From NCBI GenBank assembly GCA_900169235.1, contig FWCC01000219.1, positions 167,977 to 231,976 of the forward strand: a DNA stretch of 64,000 nt. Direction: 5' to 3'. The stretch comes from Zarea fungicola (Eukaryota; Ascomycota; Sordariomycetes; Hypocreales; Cordycipitaceae). Below the pieces are notes generated by a model. It was not told the DNA's origin. It ran no database searches and saw only the letters and a list, made by a program, of their open reading frames with translations. The position numbers and the translations under genes were made by a program. Positions 11,309 to 23,180 of this stretch are shown here, in pieces; position 1 is the first letter of the stretch; every line of letters starts with the position of its first letter.

Positions 11309-12569
11309 ATGGGCTGCGGAATGAGTGCCGAGGAGAAGGAGGGTCGCGCCCGGAACGAGGAGATCGAGAACCAGCTCCGTAGGGACAGAATGATGCAGCG
11401 CAATGAGATCAAGATGCTGCTGCTGGGTAAGTTGCCGATTCAACGCTGCGTTCCGCCACTGCCGCACAGGCTCAATGTCATTGACCATGTCCGTCATACT
11501 AATGTCATAATCAGGTGCTGGTGAATCTGGCAAGTCGACGATTCTCAAGCAGATGAAGCTCATCCACGAGGGAGGTTACTCCCGAGATGAGCGTGAATCC
11601 TTCAAAGAAATCATCTTCAGCAACACCGTCCAGTCTATGCGCGTCATTCTTGAAGCTATGGAATCACTGGAGCTTCCTCTTGAGGACCAGCGCATGGAGT
11701 ACCATGTCCAGACCATCTTCATCCAACCCGCCCAGATCGAGGGCGAGGTTCTACCTCCTGAGGTTGGCGGTGCAATCGAGGCACTCTGGAAGGACCGTGG
11801 CGTACAAGAGTGCTTCAAGCGCTCGCGCGAGTATCAGCTCAATGATTCGGCGAGATAGTAAGTGGACCCGAAATGTAGGCTAAGTGTGTCCCAAGCGAGA
11901 CGTTAACAACTTCACCAGCTACTTCGATAATATTGCTCGCATCGCCGCTCCTGACTATATGCCCAACGACCAGGATGTTCTCCGATCCCGTGTCAAGACT
12001 ACGGGTATCACAGAGACCACGTTCATCATTGGTGATCTCACCTACCGCATGTTCGACGTTGGTGGCCAGCGTTCTGAGCGCAAGAAGTGGATTCACTGCT
12101 TTGAGAATGTCACCACCATTCTTTTCCTCGTGGCTATCTCCGAGTACGACCAACTCCTGTTCGAAGACGAGACTGTCAACCGCATGCAGGAGGCCTTGAC
12201 CCTGTTCGACTCCATCTGCAACTCGAGATGGTTCACCAAGACTTCCATCATTCTCTTCTTGAATAAGATTGATCGCTTCAAGGAGAAGCTTCCAGTTAGC
12301 CCAATGAAGAACTACTTCCCCGACTATGAGGGTGGTGACGACTATGCTGCTGCCTGCGACTACATCCTTAACCGTTTCGTCAGTCTCAACCAGCACGAGA
12401 ACAAGCAGATCTACACACACTTTACCTGCGCTACCGATACTACTCAAATCCGTTTCGTCATGGCTGCTGTCAACGGTATGTACTTGATCATTTACTTGTC
12501 ACTGAATTATGCTAATAAATTAAAGATATCATTATCCAGGAGAACCTGCGCTTGTGTGGTCTGATTTAA
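11309..12569 (+). CDS. gna1: Heterotrimeric G protein alpha subunit, group I (GNA-1 type)
   Basis: There are four exons: 11309-11426, 11515-11857, 11919-12475 and 12526-12569, giving 353 aa, exactly the usual length of fungal group I G-alpha. The protein is the GTPase of the plasma-membrane heterotrimeric G protein that links receptors to cAMP and MAP-kinase signalling, and controls growth, conidiation and virulence or mycoparasitism in related fungi. Visible motifs are the P-loop GAGESGKST (split by intron 1), switch [14 protein letters not shown], the NKID guanine-specificity motif and TCATDT. The N-terminus MGCGMS carries a myristoylation glycine and a palmitoylation cysteine. The C-terminus ends CGLI, with the Gi-type cysteine. 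The downstream neighbour is cullin-4, transcribed the same way, with no functional link implied. Confidence 0.97.
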
Positions 12570-14032
12570 TCAGTGCGCTATGTCACATCTTTCTTTGATT
12601 TTGTCTTTTCTTTTTAGCAACCATGAATACCCTCAAAGTCGATTACGAAACTATACGGACCAAGGGAGGCGGCTTACGAATTTTGAACATCAGCAGTTAT
12701 CCTGCCCAGCAGCTTGAGCCCATGTAGGGGCTGGAACTAATAATCGCTGACTGACTTCCAACTTTTACAACCACTCTTCATTCTAATATCACCGCGACTG
12801 GTTTCGCTTGCCTAGTGCGACAAGAGCAATGGAAGACCGAAAGCGACTCCGCGCAACATCGAGAATGCCGGCCACTTAGGCATAATGGCCATTATTATAT
12901 TTTTTCGCCGTCCGCTGCCGTGTTACCAGCTGTACTGGCAAGCTGCTTTGCGAGCGAGCCACGGCCATGCGCGACCGGCCTCTGATCTGGACCGAGGATG
13001 TGGATATTTGTTCATCTTTCTATTTCTCTTGTTATCGTTTTCCCCTCTCTCTCCTTTCCACTTCTCTTTATTGTTTGTCTTGTGTTTCCTCCCGAGTTGG
13101 CCTCTGTATGTAAAAATCGAGGGGAAGTTTTCAAACCATCAGGCCAGGCCCTTGCTTCAAGGAAAGCAATAGCGCGTTTTTTTTCTCTTTTTTTTTTCTA
13201 TATCTGTTTGATTTCCTATTTTTGGGTTGATAAGTCGGAATGTTTGGCTGGCAGAGAGCAGAGTAGCGGCGAAGAAGGCAAAATGGGAGACCAACTATGG
13301 GCATCTGAGTGAGGAAGAGTTGCGAGAGTGTGCCCAGTTGATGCATTTTTACTTTGTTTAATTATGAAACCTTATTTTCATCCACAAGGCACTATATATG
13401 AAGGCTGTGAAGACCCAGGACGCCCAATACACACTTGAGCCGTTGTAATGCATAGGCACCCGGTGGTGTGACACGAACTAAGTGCAGCTAAAATGGAGCG
13501 AGTAAGTGGTAGGCATTAGTGATTTAATTCTATGCGGAATCGACACCAATTGAGTTCAGCGTGTCTTTTTACACAACTATTTCGTTCTTGAAGCATCAAA
13601 GACTTGAATCTGGTGTACAATATTAAAACTTAACCAGCGCGTTGAAAACATTAGACATTGGCCGCGAGGCGGGGGAAACTAGCTCCGAGGTGGCGGATTT
13701 ACTCACTATCTTATCGCCGGGAACCAAAGACCAGAGCAGGGGATTCCCGCAGTGACATAATCAAGACTGGCTTCAACTGTGCTATTTACCATCGGGTTTT
13801 ATTGGAGGTTTCGTGTTTCTGTGCAAATATCATCCTTTTCTGCAGCCGATCGATACAAAAAGCCATTCTTTGCAGACTATTCCATTGCATAGCAACAAGC
13901 CCGCGTTTCCTTTTACATTGACAGCCGGTCCACTCACGACTCTCATCGGTGGCTTGCCTCTTCAAGCTTACCCAAACGGCCGCGACAACCGCGCCGGATC
14001 GCCCGTTACCCGACAGAGACAAGGTGCCCTTT
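12570..14032. other. gna1 3' region and cul4 promoter
   Basis: This holds the gna1 3' untranslated region and a pyrimidine-rich stretch (about 13010-13090, with T-runs near 13180-13200). A 34-codon frame at 12622-12726 follows an acceptor-like TTTTTAG and is more likely 3' untranslated sequence than a gene. No other gene is supported. Confidence 0.4.
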
Positions 14033-16656
14033 ATGCCCTCCGTCGCGAATCAAGCGAGCTCGCCCTCTCGCCGCCGCCCACGTATCTCATCGTCGTCGTC
14101 GTCCTCCGTAGCTTCCGCCGCGAAGCGCCCCAAGCTTGCCGACGCCGCCGCCAACATGGCCAGTGCAAAAGCGCGAGGAAAGATGCCCGAGGCTATTGAT
14201 CTGGACGCGCAACCATCAGCCTTTCAACCTCATACCGGTGCCAAGAAGCTTGTCATTAAGAACCTCCGCAGACCAGGAAATCAAGATGCTCAGGTCGAGC
14301 AGTACTATGCCCGCGCTGAACGGGACCTGGACGAAGGGCTCGCGGCCATTTTCGCTGGTTGCAAGCCTGCCGTTCCGCTTGAGAGGCTCTACCGTGGTGT
14401 TGAAGATTTCTGTCGAAGGGGAAACGCAGAAAAGGTTTATCGTATGCTGATGAGACGCGTCGAGAAGCACCTACAGGCCGTGGTCCTGCCACGCATTGGA
14501 AAGTCCGGCGAATCACCCGATGTTGACATACTCATAAACGTTCTTGCAGAGTGGAAGAAATGGAACGCCCAGACTGTAAGACCGACTGCTGAAATTATCT
14601 GCAGAAGATATTAACAGCGGCGTTAGATCCTCATCCGTTCCACCTTCAGTTACCTCGACAGAACATACTTACTACGAGAGACACTTCCATCCATCAACGA
14701 TATGACGATTGCACATTTCCGTCGAATTCTCTTTAGCTCACAAGCATCGAACCGCAGTTTAGAAAGTGACGTGGTGGGAGGAATCTGCAGTCTGGTAGAA
14801 TGCGACAGGCGGGGAAGCGAGTCGATGAATGGCGAACTGCTGAAAGACTCAATAATGATGCTCTACGTTCAAGGAGTCTATACAAAATACTTTGAGCCAG
14901 TTTTGATCAATACTTCTAAGTCTTACTTCGAGGAGTTTGGCACCTCGTGGAGTGCGTCTGGACTGAAGGACTATATCGCAGCTTGCGAGAAACTGCTGGA
15001 AAAGGAAGCAAATCGCTGCATGGCATACAATCTAGACAGCACAACTGAAAGGCTATTAATGGAGTTGGCCCACCGTATACTAATCAATGACTACTCAGAA
15101 AAACTACTCAATGAAGGCAGCCTAGCGAATCTCATGGGCGACAAGGATATGAAGTCGATGAAGGGACTGTACGACCTGCTGAAGCTCTCCGGGCTGCAAA
15201 AGAACCTTAAGCAGCCGTGGGCGGATTACATCCGAAAAACCGGCGCTACTATTGTTGCAGACAAAGTGCATGGCGACGATATGATTATTCGCCTCCTTGA
15301 ACTGCGCCGCTCACTGGATCTGCTGATCCGCGACGCTTTTAGCAAGGATGACGATTTCTTATGGGGTATGCGTGAAGCCTTTGGAAACTTCATGAACGAT
15401 CGTGGCGTAGCAGCCTGCTGGGAGACTGGAACGTCCAAGGTCGGTGAAATGACGGCCAAGCACATCGACATGCTTTTGCGTGGTGGCCTCAAGACATTAC
15501 CCAAGTCTCTGCTTTCGGATGTCCAGGATCGCGCGACCGCCGAAAGAGAGGGCCAGGCAAGCACAGGCGACGAAGATGCTGAATTGGATAGACAGCTGGA
15601 CAATTCTCTGGAATTATTCCGCTTCATTGAAGGCAAGGATACTTTCGAGGCGTTTTACAAGAAAGACTTGGCTAGACGGCTTCTCATGGGCCGCAGTGCC
15701 AGCCAGGATGCTGAACGCAACATGCTGACGAAGCTCCGTGGAGAGTGCGGCTCCAACTTTACGCACAACCTGGAGCAGATGTTCAAAGACCAGGAGCTAG
15801 CCAAGGATGAAATGGAGGCTTACAAGCAACACTGTCAGAACACATCAGATAACAAGCCTGCCGTGGATCTGAGCGTCATGGTTCTGTCGGCCGCCGCTTG
15901 GCCGACGTACCCTGACGTCCGACTGAATCTCCCCGACGGAGTGGCGACACAAATCGAACGCTTCGACAGACATTACAAAGGCAAGCACACGGGCCGTGTG
16001 CTGACATGGAAGCACTCCCTGGCGCACTGCTCCGTCAAGGCAGTCTTTCCCAAGGGATCCAAGGAGCTTCTCGTGTCCGCTTTCCAGGCGGTGGTGCTAC
16101 TAATGTTCAACGGCCTTGCTGCAGGTGGTGTCCTTACATACGACCAGCTCTCCACGGGTACGGGGCTCACTGGGGGTGAATTGGAGCGGACGCTGCAGTC
16201 GCTTGCGTGCGGCAAGGTGCGCGTACTAGCAAAGCACCCCAAGGGCCGCGACGTGACCAAGACAGACACATTTTCATTTAATACCGCATTTTCTGATCCC
16301 AAATATAGGGTGAAGATTAACCAGATTCAGCTCAAAGAGACGAAAGAGGACAACAAGGCGACGCATGAGCGCATCGCACAGGATAGGCGATTTGAGACCC
16401 AGGCGGCCATTGTAAGGATTATGAAAAGCCGCAAGACCATGGGGCACGCGGAGCTCGTAGCAGAGGTGATCAACTTGACAAAGAAGCGCGGCAGTGTTGA
16501 ACCGGCTGCTATAAAGAAGGAAATCGAAAGGTATGGGGCAATGCGCCTACAATGAAATGCTAAGAAACCTGCTAATTCTTTTCTTTTCTTCTTGGTAGTT
16601 TGATCGAAAAGGATTACATAGAGCGAGAAGACAACGCATATACGTACCTGGCCTAG
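14033..16656 (+). CDS. cul4: Cullin-4, scaffold of CRL4 ubiquitin ligases
   Basis: There are three exons: 14033-14575, 14627-16530 and 16599-16656, giving 834 aa. Start ATG 14033 is the first in frame; ATG 14156 is a weaker alternative. A Ser-rich, basic N-terminal extension with an NLS-like AAKRPKL precedes the cullin repeats, which begin GAKKLVIKNLR, a cullin-4 hallmark. The ILIRSTFSYLDRTYLL block spans the first splice junction. The cullin homology domain and winged-helix C-terminus follow, with the neddylation lysine in IVRIMK (codon at about 16424). The last exon supplies the typical ending LIEKDYIERE...YLA. The protein assembles with DDB1 and RBX1 to ubiquitylate substrates in the nucleus; in Neurospora it is needed with the DIM complex for H3K9 methylation. 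Confidence 0.95.
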
Positions 16657-19151
16657 GCGAAGAACAAACCGTACTGCACACCAGGCGTGGGGATATATAA
16701 TGGTGTATAGAACTACATGTGCAAATATCAATTGAAATTAGGCAACCAGTGCCATTTTTCACAGAACACTTTCTGCTTTTGCCCTGTATGCACAGGGCGA
16801 TTTAGTGCTGGTGGATTGAGTCAATCATTGAGCATGCAACTGTATCATCTGCAGTAATGAGAAAAGCCGTGCCTTTGTCGGATTTGTCTTACCAGTTTCG
16901 GCTCGGGGAACTTCTCCTTCAGTCTTCACTCGGAGTCGGACAAAGGCAAACAATTTCAAGGATGGCCATGCAAGTTAAGGCATAGCGGTTCCCTCGACTG
17001 CCTGGGCCTTGGCTAACGCGGACAAGGCAGCGCGGCATAAGTAGCCACACTTTTACGCCATGTACATCCAGACTTCTAGGCGGTCCGGGACCAGTGGTGG
17101 TATCAACGGTGTGGGTAGTACAAAAGATAATTCGCCGTGCCAATGAGAGTGCCTGCCGGGGCTCACACCAAGAAACCTTTCAGCAGCAGTGGCGAATCGC
17201 AGACGCCGGCAGGTCGAGACAGCGGCCGCGGATTCTTCAGCCCCCGGCCCTCTCTTACATACATGAATGCATGCAACATTTACGCACACCAACATACTCC
17301 CTACATACCTGCTATACATGGTGACTTTGTATGTTGGTGGGTATGTGGCTGTCAGTCAAACCAAATGGAACTGAGAAAATGTGACTTGCTGTTGCTTGCC
17401 GCCTCACGTTTGGAGTTTTTATCACGTTATTACTACAATTTTCTTTTTTGAAAAGTGATGTTCTACCAACGTTTCGGCCCGTGCCTGGAGGCGACCTAGA
17501 CGTCTCTGTAAGTGGATAATTTATTGACAACCTGTCAACTATTCTGAATGGTCACACAGTGTTGTTTTGTGTGACTTGACACAGTACCCCTCTCCAGGCC
17601 AGGCAGGCGAAGGCATGAGTAGAAGATGTGAACAAACGAGAGGAGCGGTGCTCGTTGGGCTAGCTTGGTAGCGAGTTTCCTTCATACAGAGACAGAAGGG
17701 GAAAAACAAGAAGCTATTTCAAAAGTATTCCGACGCCAAATTTGGAAAGGGCAAGAAAGGGAGGTAATGCCCCGAGCCTGAACCGTAGAATCAGTGGCTG
17801 ATGAGTTCAAGCTCTTCCGAACAGACAACACCACATCCCCTCACCAAGTGGCTGAGCCCGAGATTTATTGAATGGGCAAATTATCCAACAGCGATTCCGT
17901 TACCCGGTACAATCTCATGTGCGACGATTAGTGGGAGGGGGGGGGGAGTGTGTTGTCAGCTGCAATTCAGCCTCGGCTAATAAGATAGGTACGGGCCGTT
18001 CCTAGGTTTGTCAGTACATCGACGCATACACGGCAGGCAACTGGCTAGAGTAGGTGCTCAGGAACAGTGCGATCACCCACTCGGACTCACTTACACCGCC
18101 AAACATCAGATGCATGGGGATCCCCTCTTTTTTGGGCTGCTAGGTCGCTGTAGCTTACTTGCACCGTAGCGAAGGGGAGGAGTGGGAAAGTGGCCTCTGG
18201 ATGGACACAAAAGGCCCGGTCTTCTTACAGCGGGATGAAACAGACCATACATTGAATCAGCAAGATGCTTCTTCCATTTTTGTTGACCGCCGTGAGTGAC
18301 CTCTCTTTCTTGTTGAGATGAGGCGTCATCAAGGTTGCACAGAGGCAGCTTTTATTCTCCGGGGCTGCATCCAGCCCAGATAGAATGCCGCTGTGCTGCA
18401 ACGGAGGGCAACATCACTCGTACAGACCCAGAAGTGTACGAAAGACTTTGTCAACACATAGGGTAGTATGCGGCTACCGCCCTGCTTCTGCATGCAAGCA
18501 AGCCAGCCAGCCGGGAGAGTGGCGGGCTGCCTCATGACGCGCAGGCAAAGCATCGCACGGCCTGCAATGTACCAGTGTACAACAATAGTAGTCGTTGTGA
18601 TGGTTACATTTATTGTAGATGGTAGCGACCTGCTACACTTTAACCGTACTTGTGAAAGAGTGGTGGTGGCAGTGGCGCGGCTTACACGTCCCGCCTCATT
18701 TAAGGCTGCGAGAAGAGGGTGTGATGCTGTCTATGGTGTGCATCAGTGACATCCGAAGCAAAAACTGCTCTGGTCACGTCGCGTAGGAGAGACCATCAAA
18801 ATGGATAAAATACATCATTGGTTTCCTCTTCACTGCGAATCAATGTCAATTTCGTTGGGATAAAACCAGCCACTATTCCGGTGCATTTCAATCCTTCGTG
18901 CAACTGCATTTGCCCTCATACAACCAGGACATCGGCATTTAGAAACACGGGGCCATTATTATTTCTTTTATTTTACCTTTTTGAATTTTCTATTTCGTTA
19001 TTGAATCATCCAAAGTATACCTGACAATCAAATCCGTACCTACCGCCGGGTATACTACAACCTCCAACAGTTCTCCAACACCAACCTCGCCTGCTAACTA
19101 CGTCACCCTATACACCAGTGCATTCCATAATCCTATCCACTGACGTTTGAT
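16657..19151. other. 2.5-kb gap without a supported gene
   Basis: The frames present are short and unrelated to known families. A G10 run is at 17937-17946. From 18846 to 19151 the plus strand has no ATG, fitting a leader of the gene at 19152. I see nothing else that can be supported. Confidence 0.4.
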
Positions 19152-20942
19152 ATGCCACAAACACCAACCAGATCGCCAGGTGTCCCTCGTCGAGATTGGT
19201 GTGTACCGATGTTCGCCCCATACGTGGAAGACCTGCGAGAGATGAAGCCGTCGCAGGCTATAATGGCACTGACGACGTACCACATTGTGCGGCTCCAAAA
19301 GTATCCAGAGGATCTCGAAAGTACCGACGACAACGCGCCACTATTGCCCTGGGAGAAGGCTGATGTTGTGCCTGAGCAGAGTCTGTCGCAGGAGGATATT
19401 AAAAGAGGCATGGCCAGGATAGATGAACAGGAAAAAGAAGTCTTGCAGAGTCGCAAGGCAGGTCTCTCTCTCGTCATCCAGAAACAGATTGACAGGGCTA
19501 CCGAGAAGATTAAGAATAACGAGCAAGATGACCATTTCGAATGGCAGCTGGCGCAGTTCGAGGTCCACCTTCGGGAAAAGCCCAATGTCAAGAGGGAAGG
19601 AACGAAACGGAAGGAGCAGCATCATGGTCGGACCAAGGACGAAAGGGACAACAAGTCAAAGAACAAGCCCATATCCAACTCATCCGAGGGTCGTCGGGGC
19701 AAGGATTCGAAAAGAGGAAACGGCAAAGAAGTGAGATCGGCTAGAGCAGATAATGAGAATCGTCCCGCTACGGACAAGACCAAGAACAAGACCACGTTGG
19801 AAAGGTCCTCCATCGACTTATACTATCGGCGCTCCCCGAAGAAGATGTCAAATGAAGCCGTACTTAACTTGCACGAGCAGACAACGATGGGGCATAAGAG
19901 TGACGAGGCGGTGCGTCCCCGGCCAAGCGACAATGCCAATACTGCTCCGCCGGCACAACGGCAGCCTGGAGCAGCCCCTCATCTCAATCCCGTTAACACC
20001 ACGTACACTTATGCTCATCGCGGTGTGGGTAGAGAGAACACACAAGGGTTTAGACTTAACCCGTTTGATCAAGTACCAATGGCGCCGGCGCCGGCGCCGG
20101 CCCCGTATGCACAGGCGTTTCCTCGCGAGACTCACGAGGCGCCGCCCATGGCTGGTCCTTCATACAACCATAACACCCAACAACCACATCCACAGGCATA
20201 CCCGCAGGCATATCCGCAGGCAAATCCGCAGGCACAGCCAAACGTCCGGCCGACTGCCGCCCAAAATCAAGGTCCGCAGCAGCGGCGAATTAATACACCC
20301 CCGCCTCCTCCTCCGCCACCACCACCTAAGCCTGCACCTATACCGACAGTCCATACGTATCCCACTGTACAATCAAATAACCTTCAGTACCAGAGCGTTG
20401 CAGGCGGCGTTGTCGCTGCTTCTCAGGTGGATGGACAACGAGCGCCGGTACCTGCCGTTCCTCCTTCATCTACAGCGTCATATGAATATGATGACGATGG
20501 GAATACAGTATTTACCGACGATGGTATTCCTATAGAGTGGGAGTCAGAGAATACACACCAGTCGGCCAGTTACAAGCCCGCTGTAGCAAAACTACGGGGT
20601 GGTCAGCGTCGGGAGGGCATGAGACCTACACCGTACATACCACGCACTATAGGGGAGTATGGGATGAGGCAGGCATTTGAACGCCATCCGGCGCCTTTCC
20701 AATCAAAAAATCAGCAGGACATGCCGCGGGAGAGCGGAGGTGGTAACCAGTCCTCTCGACGTGCCCACGTGAGCCCGGAAAGAAACGTGGATATTTCAAC
20801 AGATTCTTATGAATCTGGAAGTGGGAGTGAGGATTTGTATGAAGACTGCGACAAGGGTTCGCCGCGATGGGGCAATGATGGCCGGCGTCCTGCAAGGGGC
20901 GGGCAACAGCTACGTACAAATACTCCTAGAAGAAAGTACTGA
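19152..20942 (+). CDS. Disordered Pro/Gln-rich hypothetical protein
   Basis: I do not recognise a named family. It is an intronless 596-aa protein. Residues 1-140 look ordered: a WCVPMFAPYVEDLREMKPSQ segment is followed by helical, charged sequence including IKRGMARIDEQEKEVLQSRK. The rest is low complexity. It has a basic KEQHHGRTKDERDNKSKNK region, an (AP)n run encoded by a GGCGCCGGC-type repeat near 20080-20105, YPQA/NPQA repeats near 20190-20235, and a polyproline stretch of about 11 residues near 20298-20330. An acidic YEYDDDGNTVFTDDGIPIEWE patch and a Gly/Ser/Arg-rich tail follow. Strong codon continuity over 1.8 kb and a 306-nt ATG-free leader support a real gene. A scaffold, RNA-binding or nuclear role is possible but unproven. 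Confidence 0.75.
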   Translation: MPQTPTRSPGVPRRDWCVPMFAPYVEDLREMKPSQAIMALTTYHIVRLQKYPEDLESTDDNAPLLPWEKADVVPEQSLSQEDIKRGMARIDEQEKEVLQSRKAGLSLVIQKQIDRATEKIKNNEQDDHFEWQLAQFEVHLREKPNVKREGTKRKEQHHGRTKDERDNKSKNKPISNSSEGRRGKDSKRGNGKEVRSARADNENRPATDKTKNKTTLERSSIDLYYRRSPKKMSNEAVLNLHEQTTMGHKSDEAVRPRPSDNANTAPPAQRQPGAAPHLNPVNTTYTYAHRGVGRENTQGFRLNPFDQVPMAPAPAPAPYAQAFPRETHEAPPMAGPSYNHNTQQPHPQAYPQAYPQANPQAQPNVRPTAAQNQGPQQRRINTPPPPPPPPPPKPAPIPTVHTYPTVQSNNLQYQSVAGGVVAASQVDGQRAPVPAVPPSSTASYEYDDDGNTVFTDDGIPIEWESENTHQSASYKPAVAKLRGGQRREGMRPTPYIPRTIGEYGMRQAFERHPAPFQSKNQQDMPRESGGGNQSSRRAHVSPERNVDISTDSYESGSGSEDLYEDCDKGSPRWGNDGRRPARGGQQLRTNTPRRKY

Positions 20943-22052
20943 CAGTGTATCGTTTTGTATCTTAGAAAAAGTTTCGCTGGTTTTGATTTTCTGATTTTCT
21001 TTTTGATTTGTCGTTCGTCATTTTTCTTCTCTTTGGCGGGAGGCGCTTGGTGTTTACTAGTTGTATTATTGAACCGATAGGAGCTCAACTGGGCGCGACA
21101 ACTACTAACTAAACAGTTTCTCTCAGAAATTACGACTGCTCTGCGTTTACCATCTCTGTATCTATTTCAAATAAATTGTTCGGGTTCTATAAAAAAAACT
21201 CACAATGATGCTCTAAGCGGCGGTGAAGTGCCGGACCGAAGTACGGTTTTCACGCAATAGGCCCTGATTCAAGGCAGATAGAACTATGAACGCAATATAT
21301 GTAATCTCAAATGAAACTCACAGGAAGGTGTAATTTCTTGTATTCGTTACCATTAGGACACGCCGGCTTGTGTTACAAGTCTCCAGTTCTGGCTTGTGCT
21401 GCTGAGACTAAGGCTAACTATAGATAGGCCTTCGATGCACGTTGGCGCATCCACTGATAAGACTTTCTGGCAGCGCTTCTCTCCATTCGCATCCTGACAG
21501 GGGTCGATAATGACAACTTGGCGGATGAAATTGGTAGAGCATAACAATTTTTTTTTTTTTCTTTTTAGAAAAGAAATACGACGTGACTCGAATTCAAAAG
21601 CATAGAAAGATGAAGGAAGGAAAGAAGAAATAGCTCCGGCATCCAAAATACGGATATCTTGACAGCTGCCAAAAAGCTATCACTAGCCCTGCACCTGGGT
21701 GGAAGGTTATTCGTTAAAATAGGCTAAGCTTATCTTTTACGGTTGACAGGCCACCATGACTGTTTACGACATCAACACCATTTCTCATTGACACCTAGTA
21801 GAATACTATGTAAAAATTACATACAGGTAGATGCCATTTCGTCGAGGTCTACTACTCAGTAGGCAAGAAATATTGTATGAACAGCCACTCTCAATTGACC
21901 CTCTTCTCGAAGCCATATCAAGGTGTAAGACACGTGACGCCAACAGATAGAGAGACTGCTTTGCCTACCGCGAGGATACCGATGTACCTGAAATTAGTTA
22001 AAGGAGATGATGCGTCATCTGCATCCCTTCTTCGACAATTCAACGTCCAGCC
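20943..22052. other. Intergenic region upstream of the GT17 gene
   Basis: AT-rich 3' flanking sequence and the GT17 promoter lie here. A 67-codon ATG-started frame at 21877-22080 runs across the GT17 start codon in another frame and may be a regulatory upstream frame rather than a gene. Nothing else is supported. Confidence 0.4.
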
Positions 22053-22080
22053 ATGGCGCCTAAATCACCCACAAGAGTAA
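21877..22080 (+). promoter_or_regulatory. Possible upstream ORF overlapping the GT17 start
   Basis: This ATG-initiated frame of 67 codons ends 28 nt inside the GT17 coding sequence, in a different frame. If the mRNA begins upstream of 21877, ribosomes that translate it would bypass the GT17 ATG at 22053. The transcript start is unknown. Confidence 0.3.
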
Positions 22081-23180
22081 TTGTCCTTTTGGGATTTTTC
22101 TCGTTAATTTGGTGGACTTTTTTCCAATCTTCACCTCTTAAAAGCCATCCTCATGAAATCGCCACCACAACGCCACTACCACCGCTTGACTTTCTGAAGG
22201 CCACGTCGGATCGCGATGAGAGGCACGCCGAGTACTATGCTTCCCCAGCGGCGCGCGACTTTTGCGCTGCCCACGGCTACTCTGTATTTTCCCCGCGGCG
22301 GGCTAGCAGCGAGCGCAAGGTGTACGATCTCATGATGGTCAACACGGAACTCGACTTTCTTGAGATTCGACTGCACGCCCTCTACGACCACGTTGACTAC
22401 TTCCTCATCGTGGAGTCGCCCAAGACGTTTCAGGGCGGCAAGAAGCCCCTTGTCATAGCGGACAACTGGGACAAGTTTCGTCGGTACCACGACAAGATGA
22501 TTTATCATGAGTTGACGTTTCAGCCGTCGTTTAACCCCAAGCGCGCGTGGGACTATGAGGATCTGCAGCGCGACGCCATGTTTGAGCAGGCCATGGCTGG
22601 GCTGACGGGGGACAAGGCGCCTGTCAAGGGCGACGTCATCGTAGTGGCCGACGTTGACGAGATCCCGCGGCCAGAATCCTTGCTCGTCCTGCGGTCCTGC
22701 AACTACCCTCGGCGCCTGACGCTCGCGTCCAAGTTTTACTACTACTCGTTCCAGTTCCTGCATACAGGGCCGGAGTGGCCACACCCACAGGCGACGTACT
22801 ACCAGGGCCGCTGGCGGACCATTAAACCCACCAACCTGCGCAACGGCGACGGCGGGCTGCCCTGGTTCCGGGAACGGGAAAAGGGCGTGCTGGAGAACTC
22901 GGGGTGGCACTGTAGCAGCTGCTTCGCGACCATAGCACAATTTCTCAACAAAATTGCGAGCTTCTCGCATGGCTGGATGAATAGTCCAGAGTATCGGGAT
23001 GAGAGGAGGATTGCGGCGGCAATTCGGGAGGGCAGGGATGTGTGGGATCGAGAGCAAGACACGTTTACGAGGATTGAAAAAAACAAGGACGTGCCACCGC
23101 TGGTGCGAGAGGAGCCAGAGCGATTTAGGTACATGATTAGTCGGGATGGAGAGTCGGCAGGATTTACCGATTATCCATGA
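22053..23180 (+). CDS. Glycosyltransferase family 17 (N-acetylglucosaminyltransferase III-like)
   Basis: This is an intronless 375-aa type II Golgi protein. A signal anchor at about residues 9-25 (VIVLLGFFSLIWWTFF) is followed by a luminal domain. The sequence VYDLMMVNTELDFLEIRLH, the VDYFLIVESPKTFQGG strand and the DVIVVADVDEIPRPESL block with its acidic DVDE cluster (nucleotide-sugar and metal binding) are characteristic of GT17. So are SGWHCSSCF and the later SFSHGWMNS segment. Family members resemble the enzyme that adds bisecting beta-1,4-GlcNAc to N-glycans. Filamentous fungi are not known to make bisected complex glycans, so the acceptor here is probably different. The length is normal for fungal members. 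Confidence 0.92.
   Translation: MAPKSPTRVIVLLGFFSLIWWTFFQSSPLKSHPHEIATTTPLPPLDFLKATSDRDERHAEYYASPAARDFCAAHGYSVFSPRRASSERKVYDLMMVNTELDFLEIRLHALYDHVDYFLIVESPKTFQGGKKPLVIADNWDKFRRYHDKMIYHELTFQPSFNPKRAWDYEDLQRDAMFEQAMAGLTGDKAPVKGDVIVVADVDEIPRPESLLVLRSCNYPRRLTLASKFYYYSFQFLHTGPEWPHPQATYYQGRWRTIKPTNLRNGDGGLPWFREREKGVLENSGWHCSSCFATIAQFLNKIASFSHGWMNSPEYRDERRIAAAIREGRDVWDREQDTFTRIEKNKDVPPLVREEPERFRYMISRDGESAGFTDYP

Noticed and set aside
12622..12726. 34-codon ATG frame after gna1
   Set aside because: It lies within the expected gna1 3' untranslated region. There is no sign of a separate gene; an acceptor-like TTTTTAG before it could at most mark a 3' UTR intron.
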